A stretch of DNA of 5,845 nt from RGIG3013 sp045538935 (GCA_045538935.1 JAZQEI010000017.1:1-5845); one strand, 5' to 3'. Shown: positions 1-5,845, counted from the first letter of the stretch. Program-made: numbers and translations. Notes: generated from the sequence alone by a model not told the origin.

Positions 1-210
1 TCAAGCTACGTATTCGCAAACTGCGGAGCACTCGAAGAAGTAACACTACCTGCATCTATAACAAGACTAAGCGGTGGTTTAACCTACGATACATCTGCAA
101 CAATCTACTACTATGAAGGCACATATGTAGCAGAGCATCTACATTCAAAATCTGCTAAGATAGTTAAAGAAACACTCGTTTCTTTAGGTGAGTATGTTCC
201 TGCTGAATAA
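1..210 (+). CDS. C-terminal end of a BspA-type leucine-rich-repeat surface protein (partial)
   Basis: This frame is open from the left edge to a TAA at 208-210 and gives 69 residues; the start lies outside the window. The first residues contain one leucine-rich unit of the BspA (LRR_5) type: YVFANCGALEEVTLPASI has the family pattern of an aromatic/F-x-x-C-x-x-L core followed by V-x-LP-x-S-[IV]. The next segment (TIYYYEGTYVAEHL) matches the usual end of BspA proteins, where a final half-repeat reads roughly 'tIyyyegsyae'. It ends in a short non-repetitive tail, KETLVSLGEYVPAE. Proteins of this family are usually secreted or surface-attached and are linked to adhesion. The visible tail has no LPXTG motif or membrane anchor, so any anchoring domain would have to lie upstream. 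The family call is good; the specific function is unknown. Confidence 0.85.
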   Translation, partial: SSYVFANCGALEEVTLPASITRLSGGLTYDTSATIYYYEGTYVAEHLHSKSAKIVKETLVSLGEYVPAE

Positions 211-223
211 GTAGTAGCAGATA

Positions 224-242
224 TTAAGACAGAAAGTCTTAA
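224..242 (+). other. Small inverted repeat just after the LRR gene
   Basis: TTAAGAC (224-230) and GTCTTAA (236-242) are perfect 7-base complements around a 5-base AGAAA loop. The hairpin lies 14 bases after the stop codon and 12 bases before the main terminator stem. It has no T-run, so it is not a terminator by itself; it could protect the 3' end of the mRNA or be incidental in AT-rich DNA. Confidence 0.45.
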
Positions 243-254
243 ATAACTAATAAG

Positions 255-291
255 CACCCCTTAGAGCACAGTCTCTAAGGGGTGTTTTTTT
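255..291 (+). terminator. Strong intrinsic (Rho-independent) terminator of the LRR gene
   Basis: CACCCCTTAGAG (255-266) pairs perfectly over 12 bases with CTCTAAGGGGTG (273-284), with the 6-base loop CACAGT, and seven Ts follow directly (285-291). It lies 44 bases after the LRR stop codon. The left flank lacks a clean A-run, so it should act mainly on the plus strand. It separates the upstream gene from the giant gene, which therefore needs its own promoter. Confidence 0.95.
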
Positions 292-485
292 ATATGTTAA
301 TTTGTAAGAACTTTTAATAATTTTTTGTTTTTATTGCACAAAGCATAGCATTTTAAAATCAAAAATGCACAAAATGGCCTCAAAATAATTGTATATTTTA
401 ACCCAAAAAATAAAAATTTTAACAGAATAAATCGAAAAAATAGTGGAAAATGTTAATAATGTAGATAAATTTCTCAATTTTTTTC
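292..485. other. AT-rich intergenic spacer without a gene
   Basis: This stretch is far richer in A and T than the coding DNA on either side, with many A and T runs. I see no open frame with a ribosome binding site, no tRNA-like fold and no direct repeats. It probably serves as an AT-rich upstream region for the promoter that follows, possibly including UP-element-like A/T tracts; that role is inferred only from position and composition. Confidence 0.6.
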
Positions 486-513
486 TTGCTTTTTGTGTAT
501 TTTGTGGTAAAAT
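486..513 (+). promoter_or_regulatory. Putative sigma-A promoter with extended -10
   Basis: TTGCTT (486-491, four of six matches to TTGACA) and TAAAAT (508-513, five of six matches to TATAAT) are separated by 16 bases. TG at 505-506 with one base before the -10 box gives the extended -10 motif that is common in Gram-positive promoters. Transcription would start near 520, giving a leader of about 55 bases before the ATG at 575. It is the best candidate in the spacer, but AT-rich DNA yields chance matches. Confidence 0.55.
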
Positions 514-527
514 TAAATTGCCAATAT

Positions 528-546
528 TGACTCTTGGTGTGAGTCA
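528..546 (+). promoter_or_regulatory. Inverted repeat in the leader of the giant gene
   Basis: TGACTC (528-533) and GAGTCA (541-546) form a perfect 6-base inverted repeat around a 7-base centre. It sits a few bases after the predicted transcription start and 17 bases upstream of the GGAG core of the ribosome binding site. It could be an operator for a dimeric repressor or a small leader hairpin; the sequence does not decide between these, and chance is possible. Confidence 0.35.
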
Positions 547-560
547 TTCAATAAATTTAA

Positions 561-569
561 AAAGGAGAG
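561..569 (+). promoter_or_regulatory. Ribosome binding site of the giant gene
   Basis: AAAGGAGAG contains the GGAG core at 564-567, leaving 7 bases before the ATG at 575. This strong, well-spaced site fixes the start codon, which is also supported by the signal peptide that begins directly at this methionine. Confidence 0.9.
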
Positions 570-574
570 TATTT

Positions 575-661
575 ATGAAAAAGTTGGCAAAACTTTTATC
601 GGTTGTATTGGCTGTACTAATGGTGTTTAGTTGCATTCCTACAACCATGAGCGCATTTGCG
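575..661 (+). other. Sec signal peptide, residues 1-29
   Basis: A basic start (MKKLAK) is followed by a hydrophobic core (LLSVVLAVLMVF) and a polar stretch ending in SAFA, a good type I signal peptidase site with A at -3 and -1. Cleavage would leave a mature protein starting LDSVIP. Within the core, VFSC at residues 17-20 faintly resembles a lipobox, but F at -2 is atypical and a good AxA site follows, so secretion by signal peptidase I is favoured over lipoprotein processing. Confidence 0.9.
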
Positions 662-3600
662 CTAGATTCGGTAATACCGACTGCCAAAACAGTTGTGCTA
701 AACGCAGCTGATAATACAGAAACGGTATCTTACCGAGATTACGAGAGCTTAAGTGCTATGAGTGTTGGTAGCACATTTGGTTATACCCCTACCGACAGCT
801 ACATAACAGCTAAGTACTATGGTAGAACTAACTGGAATGACTGGGCTACCTTTGCGTTCCAGCTTACTATTCCGGAAGGAGAGTCTATTGACGGCGCACA
901 GGCTATTGCGCTTTGGGTAGACTTTTCTCAGACTTCCGGTACAGAGTACTGGCAAATGGCTGAGCTTAACAACGCTGCAGGTACAAACCTTTTTGGCGTT
1001 GGTGCCAATAACGACAAGGTTTACCTAGTTGACAACAACGGTAACGTAAGGGAAGAAATAAACTTCTATAACGATACCTTTGTTGGCGTTAACATTGCAG
1101 GCTTTAAGGGTTGGATTATTGCTCCTATAGCAAATAATGCAAACCTTTCTGACGTTGTTGAATTTGCATTCTCTAGAAACGCTACACCAGGCAAATCTCC
1201 GAATGCCGAGACTTGCGGCAAGCCCGTTTATCTTGATAGCGTAACTGCTGTTATGAATATTGATGAGTTTATCGCTGCAGAGTCTGCAAAGCTCTCTGCA
1301 GAAAACGCAGTTATGCTTAATGACTTTAGTGATGTAACAGGTATTACTTCTACATTTAATAGAACCAGACCATATGACATTGGTGTGGGCGGCAATGGTC
1401 TTGCACTTAAAACTACGGCCAACGCAAGCATGTTAATTCCTTTTGCAGAGACCGATTTAAGTCAGTACGAAGCATTTGCTTTCTATGCAAAATTATCATC
1501 TGATAATTTCTATACCTTTACAAACTTCCAAAATGCTGCAGGCACAAATATTACAAGCATTTTAAAGAGTGACGTAACGATATATTGCATGGATCTTGAC
1601 GGCACTGTAACCCGTGCTGCCTCTGCTGAAAACAACTATTGGCGTCTTCCTGCAAACTTTGACGGATACATAGTTGTAACAATTCCTAAGGGCTTAGATG
1701 CATCTGTTTATACAACAACAGGCATTAAAATGGTTACCAAAGGTTGGCACGACAACCCTAAGGCTGAATATGCAAATAAACCGTTGTATATCGACAACCT
1801 TATGGCTGTTAAAGATATTGAAACTTTTGCATTAACCGTTTCTAATTCGGCTACCGACAAACTTCCTGAAAAATTTAGTGCACCCACAGTTGAATATAGC
1901 AGCATTAACAAAGCAACCGCTACAATCACTTGGGAAGCAGTTGCCAGTGAGATAGTTCTTAAGGATGATAATGGGGACGATATTGCATACAAAGTTAACG
2001 GCTCTAATAATTACGACGTAGTTATTTACAACGGCGTAAATAAAACAACCGTAAACACAGCCGAAACTTCTTGTACCTTAAAACTTAACCCAGGTGACGA
2101 TTTAATGGTACAGGTTGTTGCAAAGCACAACAAGCATGTTATTGGCGGTTACACAAGTGTTGGCGTAGAGGGCCACATTATTGGCGTATTTAACGACCTT
2201 AGTGATAAAACAACCTACAGCGCTATGAAAAACGCCACAGTAGAAAAAGTAAAAAATACTATGGGTGGCAACGCTGTTAAGGTTAACGGCCTTAACACAA
2301 GCACAAAAATAAGCATCACAAATAAATTAGCAGCAGACGCTTTAAAGGGAGCCGAGGGCGTACTTATTGCTATTGACAATAGTGAACTTACAGGTGTAAA
2401 TTATATAAGAATTAATGCAGTGGCTAAAGACGGCACAACTTATCCGATTGTTGGACATAAAAGCATAACTACTTATACGAATGTTATTGACCCTGTAACA
2501 GGCACAGTTTTATCGCGCAATAACTGGAGTAATGATAACGGTATGCAAACTATAGCAGGTAAGAATTACTATTACCTTATAGAACTTGTAACTAATCGTG
2601 TTCCACTTGGATTTGATTTTGCAAACATTGACCACTTCGAAATTGAACGTTCACCTTGGGTAGCCGTTAATGCTGACGACAAAGGCAAGAGCTTTGTTGT
2701 TGATAGCTTAGGTTTCGTTACCGATAAGGCTGCATTCCTTGCAAACCCTGCAGAATATCTTACTGATATTGGCGTTAACCCCGGTTACGCTGATGACGCA
2801 GTTGCACCCACAATTGCAGTAAACGGCGACACAGCAACAGTTACAGTTCCCGCAGTTGACGGCGCAGACAAGGTTGTTGTTAACGTTTATGATGAAACAG
2901 CTACCCTTATAGATAGCAAGGAAGTTGTAGACGGCGCAGTTACTATTAACGGCGTAAAGAATAAGGAATTTGGCGTTCAGGTATTAGGTTATGCAGCAGA
3001 TGCTTTAGTTTACGTAGGCAAACCTGCTTGCTATAAGCTACCTGACCACATAGTTCTTAACGACTTTGACGACATTAATACAGTAGTTTCTACCTTCCCC
3101 AACGCAACTATTGTTGAAGCAAACGATGGCTCGGCCCTTGCTTATAACACCGCTCAAAGTAAACAAATGACCATCACTATCCCCGAAACAAACTTTAAAG
3201 ATTACGAAGCTATTGCTTTCTATGTTGAAACAGCTGATACTCCTTTCACATTCAACGACATTCAAACCGCTGCAGGCAAACGCCTAACACAGGGTTTGTT
3301 AAATAAAGGTTACGCTTCAATAGTTACTAACTTCTATTTTGTTGATGCTGAAACTAAAGAAGTAAGCAACCTATACTTTGATCCTTGGGAATATGGTTAT
3401 TATCAATTACACGCTAATGCAAAGGGTTATGTAATTGCTATAATTAACGATAGCGGTTATAGACATCACCTTAAGAGCGCCGGTGGCATAGTAGTAGATA
3501 AAACAACACCTGTTACCGATGCAGACTTTACAACAGATAAGCTTGTTATTCAGGCTGCTACCTGGCACCAGGCAAGCGTTGCTGCAAACCAAGGCAAAAC

Positions 3601-5845
3601 ATATATTATGGATGACCTTATGGTTGTTAGAAACGTAGAAGAATTTGTTGCAAATCTTGGCGTAACAACTCATAGTCATATTTACACCGACATCTTAACC
3701 GATATAACACATCCAGACTGCTATAACGGTGGTTCTTATACAAGCGTTTGCTATTGTGGTAACGAACTTAACTACACATTAAGCGCTCTAAACCATACGT
3801 ATACCACAGTTAAAGATGCAGCTGTTGCAGCTACATGTACAACTACAGGTCTAACCGAAGGTAAGCACTGCGCTGCTTGTGGCGAAGTTTTGGTAGCACA
3901 AGAAGTGGTAGATGCATTAGGCCATACACCAGGCGCAGAGGCAGACTGTGATAATGCACAGGTTTGTACAGTATGCGGCGCTGAGCTTAACGCAGCTTTA
4001 GGCCACGCTTATGTTGGCACCGAAACTAAGGCTCCTTCTTGCACAGAAGACGGCGAAATGACATACGTTTGCTCTAACTGCGGCGACACATACACCGAAG
4101 TTATTGCAGCAACCGGCTCTCATAACTACACCGCAGATGTTACCGCACCTGACTGTGTAAACGGCGGTTACACAACATACACATGTTCTGCTTGCGGTGA
4201 AACTTACGTAGCAGACCAAACTGATGCATTAGGCCACAGCTACACCACAGAAGTTACCGCACCTGACTGCGAAAATCAAGGTTATACAACCTATACTTGC
4301 TCCGTTTGCGGCCACAGCTATGTAGCAGATTATGTTGACGCATTAGGCCACACAGAAGTAATCGACGCAGCAGTTGCAGCTGACTGTCTAAACAGCGGTT
4401 TAACAGAAGGTAAGCATTGCTCTGTTTGCGGCGAAGTATTAGTTGCACAAGAAGTAGTTGACGCTTTAGGTCACGACGAAGTAATCGATGCAGCAGTAGC
4501 ACCTGACTGTGTAAACACTGGTTTAACCGAAGGCAAACACTGCGAAGTTTGCGGCGAAGTTTTAGTAGCCCAAGAAGTAGTTGATGCTTTAGGTCACACC
4601 GAAGTAATTGATGCAGCAGTAGCACCTGACTGTGTAAACACTGGTTTAACAGAAGGCAAACACTGCGAAGTTTGCGGCGAAGTTTTAGTAGCTCAAGAAG
4701 TAGTTGATGCTTTAGGTCACACCGAAGTAATTGATGCAGCAGTTGCACCTACACTTAACTCTACCGGTTTAACCGAAGGTAAGCACTGCGAAGTTTGCGG
4801 CGAAGTATTAGTTGCTCAAGAAGTTGTTGCTAAGCTTTCCGGCGAGGCAACTGTTGGTGATACCAACTATGCAACACTTGAAGAAGCTTATGAAGCTGCT
4901 AACGATGGCGAAGAAATCGTTCTTAATGCTGATGTAGAGCTTGAGAATACACTTTACATCGAAAAGGCTATTACCATTAATGGTAACGGCAAAAAGATTA
5001 CATATGTAGGCAATGCTTCATATGCAAACGTACGCGTAATTCAGGTTAAGGTAGACGGCGACGTTACAATTAAGAACGTTACTGTTGAAACCACAGGCGA
5101 GCGTGCTATTAACGCTATGACATATCCTGTAAACCTAACACTCGATAACGTAAACCTCGTTGCAGGTAACTATGCATTCAATGTATCTTCTGCAGCAGGC
5201 GCAACCGTTACAATTAACAACTCTAAATTAACAGGTCTTAGTGCACTTAACGTTGCAGCAGAAAATGTTAACATAACAGTTACCGATTCTGTAATCACCT
5301 GTAACGATGTATCAAACACAGAATCCTATGGTGCAATAACCGTAGGCGATACAGCTGCTAACTCACACGTTGTAGTAAACGGCGGTGAAATGGTAGTATA
5401 TGACAATTCTGCAGCATCTGCGTTATTCTCTACTACAGGTTCTATAACATTTAACGGAACTGTCGGCGCAGAAAACACAGAAATTATTGTAGCTATGGTA
5501 GGCAAAGCAGGCTTCAAGACATTACAAGAAGCTGTTGACTATGCAGACGGCGCAACTATAACACTTATCCGTGACGTTGAGTTAGATGCAACAGTAGTAA
5601 TCACCAAGGACATCGTTCTTGACCTTGGCGGTCATACAGTATCCGCTAAGGGCGGCGCAGAATTCGTTCCGATGTTCCGCGTTCTTGGTGACGTAACAGT
5701 TAAGAACGGTACAATCGACGGTCGCGGCGCAGGTGCATACGCATTTATCGTAGGCAACGCAGACGTTGAAGATGCAGTTCTTACAATCGTAGACGGTAAC
5801 TTCTACGGCGATACATCTGCAGTATCCGTAACAAAGGGTACACTT
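575..5845 (+). CDS. Giant modular secreted surface protein (carbohydrate-binding-like, FN3-like, Cys-repeat and beta-helix modules), C-terminus outside the window
   Basis: One reading frame runs without a stop from the ATG at 575 to the right edge (1757 codons), so the protein is longer than 1757 residues. The start is supported by a strong ribosome binding site and an immediate signal peptide (KKLAK, then a hydrophobic core, cleavage expected after AFA at residue 29). Order of parts: module A (40-232), module B (246-418), FN3-like (436-535), module C (536-721), FN3-like (744-822), module D (826-1024), ten cysteine repeats (1033-1423), beta-helix modules (1424-1635 and 1636 onward). No catalytic signature is visible, so an adhesin or glycan-binding role outside the cell is inferred rather than an enzyme. 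The anchor (SLH repeats, LPXTG or other) would be in the missing C-terminus. The upstream neighbour is also a probable surface protein but is cut off by a terminator. I do not recognise a named gene. Confidence 0.9.
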   Translation, partial: MKKLAKLLSVVLAVLMVFSCIPTTMSAFALDSVIPTAKTVVLNAADNTETVSYRDYESLSAMSVGSTFGYTPTDSYITAKYYGRTNWNDWATFAFQLTIPEGESIDGAQAIALWVDFSQTSGTEYWQMAELNNAAGTNLFGVGANNDKVYLVDNNGNVREEINFYNDTFVGVNIAGFKGWIIAPIANNANLSDVVEFAFSRNATPGKSPNAETCGKPVYLDSVTAVMNIDEFIAAESAKLSAENAVMLNDFSDVTGITSTFNRTRPYDIGVGGNGLALKTTANASMLIPFAETDLSQYEAFAFYAKLSSDNFYTFTNFQNAAGTNITSILKSDVTIYCMDLDGTVTRAASAENNYWRLPANFDGYIVVTIPKGLDASVYTTTGIKMVTKGWHDNPKAEYANKPLYIDNLMAVKDIETFALTVSNSATDKLPEKFSAPTVEYSSINKATATITWEAVASEIVLKDDNGDDIAYKVNGSNNYDVVIYNGVNKTTVNTAETSCTLKLNPGDDLMVQVVAKHNKHVIGGYTSVGVEGHIIGVFNDLSDKTTYSAMKNATVEKVKNTMGGNAVKVNGLNTSTKISITNKLAADALKGAEGVLIAIDNSELTGVNYIRINAVAKDGTTYPIVGHKSITTYTNVIDPVTGTVLSRNNWSNDNGMQTIAGKNYYYLIELVTNRVPLGFDFANIDHFEIERSPWVAVNADDKGKSFVVDSLGFVTDKAAFLANPAEYLTDIGVNPGYADDAVAPTIAVNGDTATVTVPAVDGADKVVVNVYDETATLIDSKEVVDGAVTINGVKNKEFGVQVLGYAADALVYVGKPACYKLPDHIVLNDFDDINTVVSTFPNATIVEANDGSALAYNTAQSKQMTITIPETNFKDYEAIAFYVETADTPFTFNDIQTAAGKRLTQGLLNKGYASIVTNFYFVDAETKEVSNLYFDPWEYGYYQLHANAKGYVIAIINDSGYRHHLKSAGGIVVDKTTPVTDADFTTDKLVIQAATWHQASVAANQGKTYIMDDLMVVRNVEEFVANLGVTTHSHIYTDILTDITHPDCYNGGSYTSVCYCGNELNYTLSALNHTYTTVKDAAVAATCTTTGLTEGKHCAACGEVLVAQEVVDALGHTPGAEADCDNAQVCTVCGAELNAALGHAYVGTETKAPSCTEDGEMTYVCSNCGDTYTEVIAATGSHNYTADVTAPDCVNGGYTTYTCSACGETYVADQTDALGHSYTTEVTAPDCENQGYTTYTCSVCGHSYVADYVDALGHTEVIDAAVAADCLNSGLTEGKHCSVCGEVLVAQEVVDALGHDEVIDAAVAPDCVNTGLTEGKHCEVCGEVLVAQEVVDALGHTEVIDAAVAPDCVNTGLTEGKHCEVCGEVLVAQEVVDALGHTEVIDAAVAPTLNSTGLTEGKHCEVCGEVLVAQEVVAKLSGEATVGDTNYATLEEAYEAANDGEEIVLNADVELENTLYIEKAITINGNGKKITYVGNASYANVRVIQVKVDGDVTIKNVTVETTGERAINAMTYPVNLTLDNVNLVAGNYAFNVSSAAGATVTINNSKLTGLSALNVAAENVNITVTDSVITCNDVSNTESYGAITVGDTAANSHVVVNGGEMVVYDNSAASALFSTTGSITFNGTVGAENTEIIVAMVGKAGFKTLQEAVDYADGATITLIRDVELDATVVITKDIVLDLGGHTVSAKGGAEFVPMFRVLGDVTVKNGTIDGRGAGAYAFIVGNADVEDAVLTIVDGNFYGDTSAVSVTKGTL
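692..1270 (+). other. Module A: carbohydrate-binding-like beta module, residues 40-232
   Basis: This is the most N-terminal and one of the more divergent of four related modules. It shows the shared landmarks in order: an opening VVLNAADN (residues 40-47, compare VMLNDFSD in module B), a core strand AIALWVDF, the NNAAGTN motif (132-138), GFKGWIIAP (176-184) and a closing YLDSVTAVMNIDEF (219-232). It is rich in predicted beta strands and in exposed aromatic residues (W, Y), as in beta-sandwich carbohydrate-binding modules. The ligand is unknown, and the fold assignment is inferred from pattern rather than from a family match. Confidence 0.55.
1310..1828 (+). other. Module B: carbohydrate-binding-like beta module, residues 246-418
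   Basis: This copy shows the clearest set of landmarks: VMLNDFSD at the start (246-253), YEAFAFYAKL in the core, QNAAGTN (319-325), FDGYIVVTIPKGL (from 362) and the closing YIDNLMAVKDIETF (405-418). The phrase 'F-x-G-[WY]-I-...-IP' followed later by 'Y-I-D-N-L' is the usual layout of galactose-binding-like beta-sandwich modules in surface glycan-binding proteins. It follows module A with only about 13 residues between, so A and B probably form a rigid pair. Confidence 0.6.
1880..2179 (+). other. Fibronectin type III-like domain 1, residues 436-535
   Basis: About 100 residues begin with APTVEY, continue with ATITWEAV (the conserved tryptophan of the second FN3 strand), then YDVVIYNG and TSCTLKLNPGDDLMVQVVA, and end with GYTSVGV. 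This order of strands is typical of bacterial FN3 domains, which often act as spacers between binding modules. It links module B to module C. The family call rests on the pattern only. Confidence 0.65.
2180..2737 (+). other. Module C: divergent carbohydrate-binding-like module, residues 536-721
   Basis: It opens with GVFNDLSD (537-544) and closes with FVVDSLGFVTDKAAF (707-721), matching the ends of modules A, B and D. The central AAG motif is replaced by a sequence around NAVAKDGTT (G at 620), and the F-x-G-[WY] strand by AGKNYYYLIELV. It is the least similar of the four copies, which may mean a different ligand or a purely structural role. Membership is inferred from the end motifs and length. 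Confidence 0.45.
2804..3040 (+). other. Short fibronectin type III-like domain 2, residues 744-822
   Basis: About 79 residues begin APTIAVNGDTATVTV, continue VDGADKVVVNVYDE and end with FGVQVLGYAADALVYVG. The alternating strands and the 'A-x-A-V-x-V-x-V-Y' layout suggest an FN3-like or related Ig-like spacer. It is shorter than the first one and lacks the conserved tryptophan (PAVDGA in place of WEAV), so the family call is weaker. It separates module C from module D. Confidence 0.5.
3050..3646 (+). other. Module D: carbohydrate-binding-like beta module, residues 826-1024
   Basis: This copy most resembles module B: opening IVLNDFDD (826-833), core YEAIAFYVET, QTAAGKR (897-903), AKGYVIAI (from 949) and the close YIMDDLMVVRNVEEF (1010-1024). 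It carries an aromatic-rich insert around FDPWEYGYYQLH that could contribute to a sugar-binding face. It directly precedes the cysteine-rich array, with only eight residues between. Confidence 0.6.
3671..4843 (+). repeat. Ten-unit cysteine-rich repeat array, residues 1033-1423
   Basis: Ten tandem protein repeats follow a common plan: an acidic-C, a spacer of usually 9-10 residues, C-x2-CG, then a hydrophobic stretch ending in ALGH. Unit starts: 3671, 3797, 3926, 4007, 4124, 4238, 4352, 4475, 4598 and 4721. Units 3671, 3926 and 4007 are atypical (CxCG instead of CxxCG; a short 27-residue unit; an ATGSH end). Units 4007, 4124 and 4238 are of a 'YTTYTC' type, and units 3797 and 4352-4721 are of a 'GLTEGKHC' type. 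Nearly every unit has three cysteines plus a histidine, 29 cysteines in total. Such repeats are familiar in Clostridia surface proteins, but I know of no established function. Metal binding resembling a zinc ribbon, or disulfide-stabilised stalk units, are both possible. Confidence 0.9.
4352..4843 (+). repeat. Four exact-length 123-bp tandem repeats within the cysteine array
   Basis: Units 4352-4474, 4475-4597, 4598-4720 and 4721-4843 are each exactly 41 codons and share TGLTEGKHCEVCGEVLVAQE or a close variant. By my count, units 2 and 3 differ at only 5 of 123 bases, and three of those differences are synonymous third-position changes. The last unit diverges at its N-terminal part (APTLNST in place of APDCVNT) and at its end (AKLSG in place of DALGH), as expected for a boundary unit leading into the next domain. 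High DNA identity points to recent duplication or gene conversion. Confidence 0.95.
4844..5479 (+). other. Parallel beta-helix module 1, residues 1424-1635
   Basis: It starts with VGDTNYATLEEAYEAAN, a short capping helix, then DGEEIVLNADVEL and LYIEKAITINGNGKKI. Successive short strands follow with repeated valine/isoleucine-asparagine steps (VTIKNVTVET, LTLDNVNLVAG, VTINNSKLTG, ITVTDSVITC, VVVNGGEMVV). These rungs, spaced at roughly 20-25 residues, are the hallmark of right-handed beta-helix (pectin-lyase-like) folds. No pectate-lyase or polygalacturonase catalytic motif is apparent, so a binding or stalk role is more likely than cleavage. Confidence 0.75.
5480..5845 (+). other. Parallel beta-helix module 2 (partial), residues 1636 to edge
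   Basis: A second cap, VGKAGFKTLQEAVDYAD (from residue 1642), is followed by ATITLIRDVELDATVVITK, DIVLDLGGHTVSA and VTVKNGTIDGRG. This repeats the order seen in module 1 (VG..., TL-x-EA, DVEL, the strand before a G-x-G/GGH turn, then VT[IV]KN), so it is a diverged tandem copy. It runs off the right edge after the strand VLTIVDGNFYG, so the number of further copies and the surface anchor cannot be seen. Confidence 0.75.

Noticed and set aside
334..359. Alternative promoter TTGCAC with TAAAAT
   Set aside because: The spacing is only 14 bases, too short for a sigma-A promoter, and it lies far upstream of the start codon; the 486-513 pair is better.
626..634. Possible lipobox VFSC in the signal peptide
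   Set aside because: Phenylalanine at -2 is atypical and a clear AFA type I cleavage site follows nine residues later.
4254..4748. A 164-codon minus-strand open frame rich in leucine and arginine (repeated LLHQLLRCDLKHQLLL)
   Set aside because: It is the exact antisense of the 123-bp cysteine repeats, so its periodicity and length follow from the repeat; it has no ribosome binding site or plausible protein composition.
3671..4843. Regularly spaced DNA repeats that might suggest a CRISPR array
   Set aside because: The repeats are coding, in multiples of three bases, adjoin without unique spacers and keep a conserved protein motif.
749..5517. Other minus-strand open frames of 63-94 codons (749-955, 1228-1431, 1708-1992, 3038-3265, 3407-3679, 3998-4219, 5326-5517)
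   Set aside because: All lie inside the giant plus-strand gene, lack ribosome binding sites and recognisable motifs, and read as antisense shadows of it.

Overview
The window looks like chromosomal DNA from an anaerobic Firmicute, most likely a gut Clostridia/Oscillospiraceae-type bacterium. The basis is a low-GC genome with very AT-rich intergenic DNA, a strong AGGAG ribosome binding site, a Gram-positive type signal peptide, and families (BspA-type leucine-rich repeats, the 'CxxCG...ALGH' cysteine repeat, tandem beta-helix modules) that are typical of surface proteins in these organisms. No RNA gene, mobile element or CRISPR array is visible, and nothing on the minus strand looks like a real gene.

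Layout. Bases 1-210 are the C-terminal end of a BspA-type leucine-rich-repeat protein. It is followed by a small hairpin (224-242) and a strong intrinsic terminator (255-291). An AT-rich spacer follows, with a plausible extended -10 promoter (486-513) and a small inverted repeat (528-546). From 575 to the right edge a single uninterrupted reading frame encodes at least 1757 residues of one giant secreted protein; its C-terminus lies outside the window.

Architecture of the giant protein: signal peptide (1-29); four divergent copies of a roughly 170-200 residue beta-rich, carbohydrate-binding-like module (A 40-232, B 246-418, C 536-721, D 826-1024); two fibronectin type III-like linkers (436-535 and 744-822) between B/C and C/D; ten tandem cysteine-rich repeats (1033-1423) of two interleaved subtypes; then at least two parallel beta-helix (pectin-lyase-fold-like) modules (1424-1635 and 1636 to the edge). 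No catalytic motif is recognisable. The best reading is a modular extracellular adhesin or glycan-binding surface protein.

The two genes are transcriptionally separable (terminator then promoter) but adjacent and co-oriented, and both probably encode cell-surface proteins, so this may be a surface-protein locus. The most interesting parts are the four-copy module, which I cannot assign to a named family, and the cysteine-rich array, which shows near-identical neighbouring units, mixed subtypes and a last unit that has lost a conserved cysteine.
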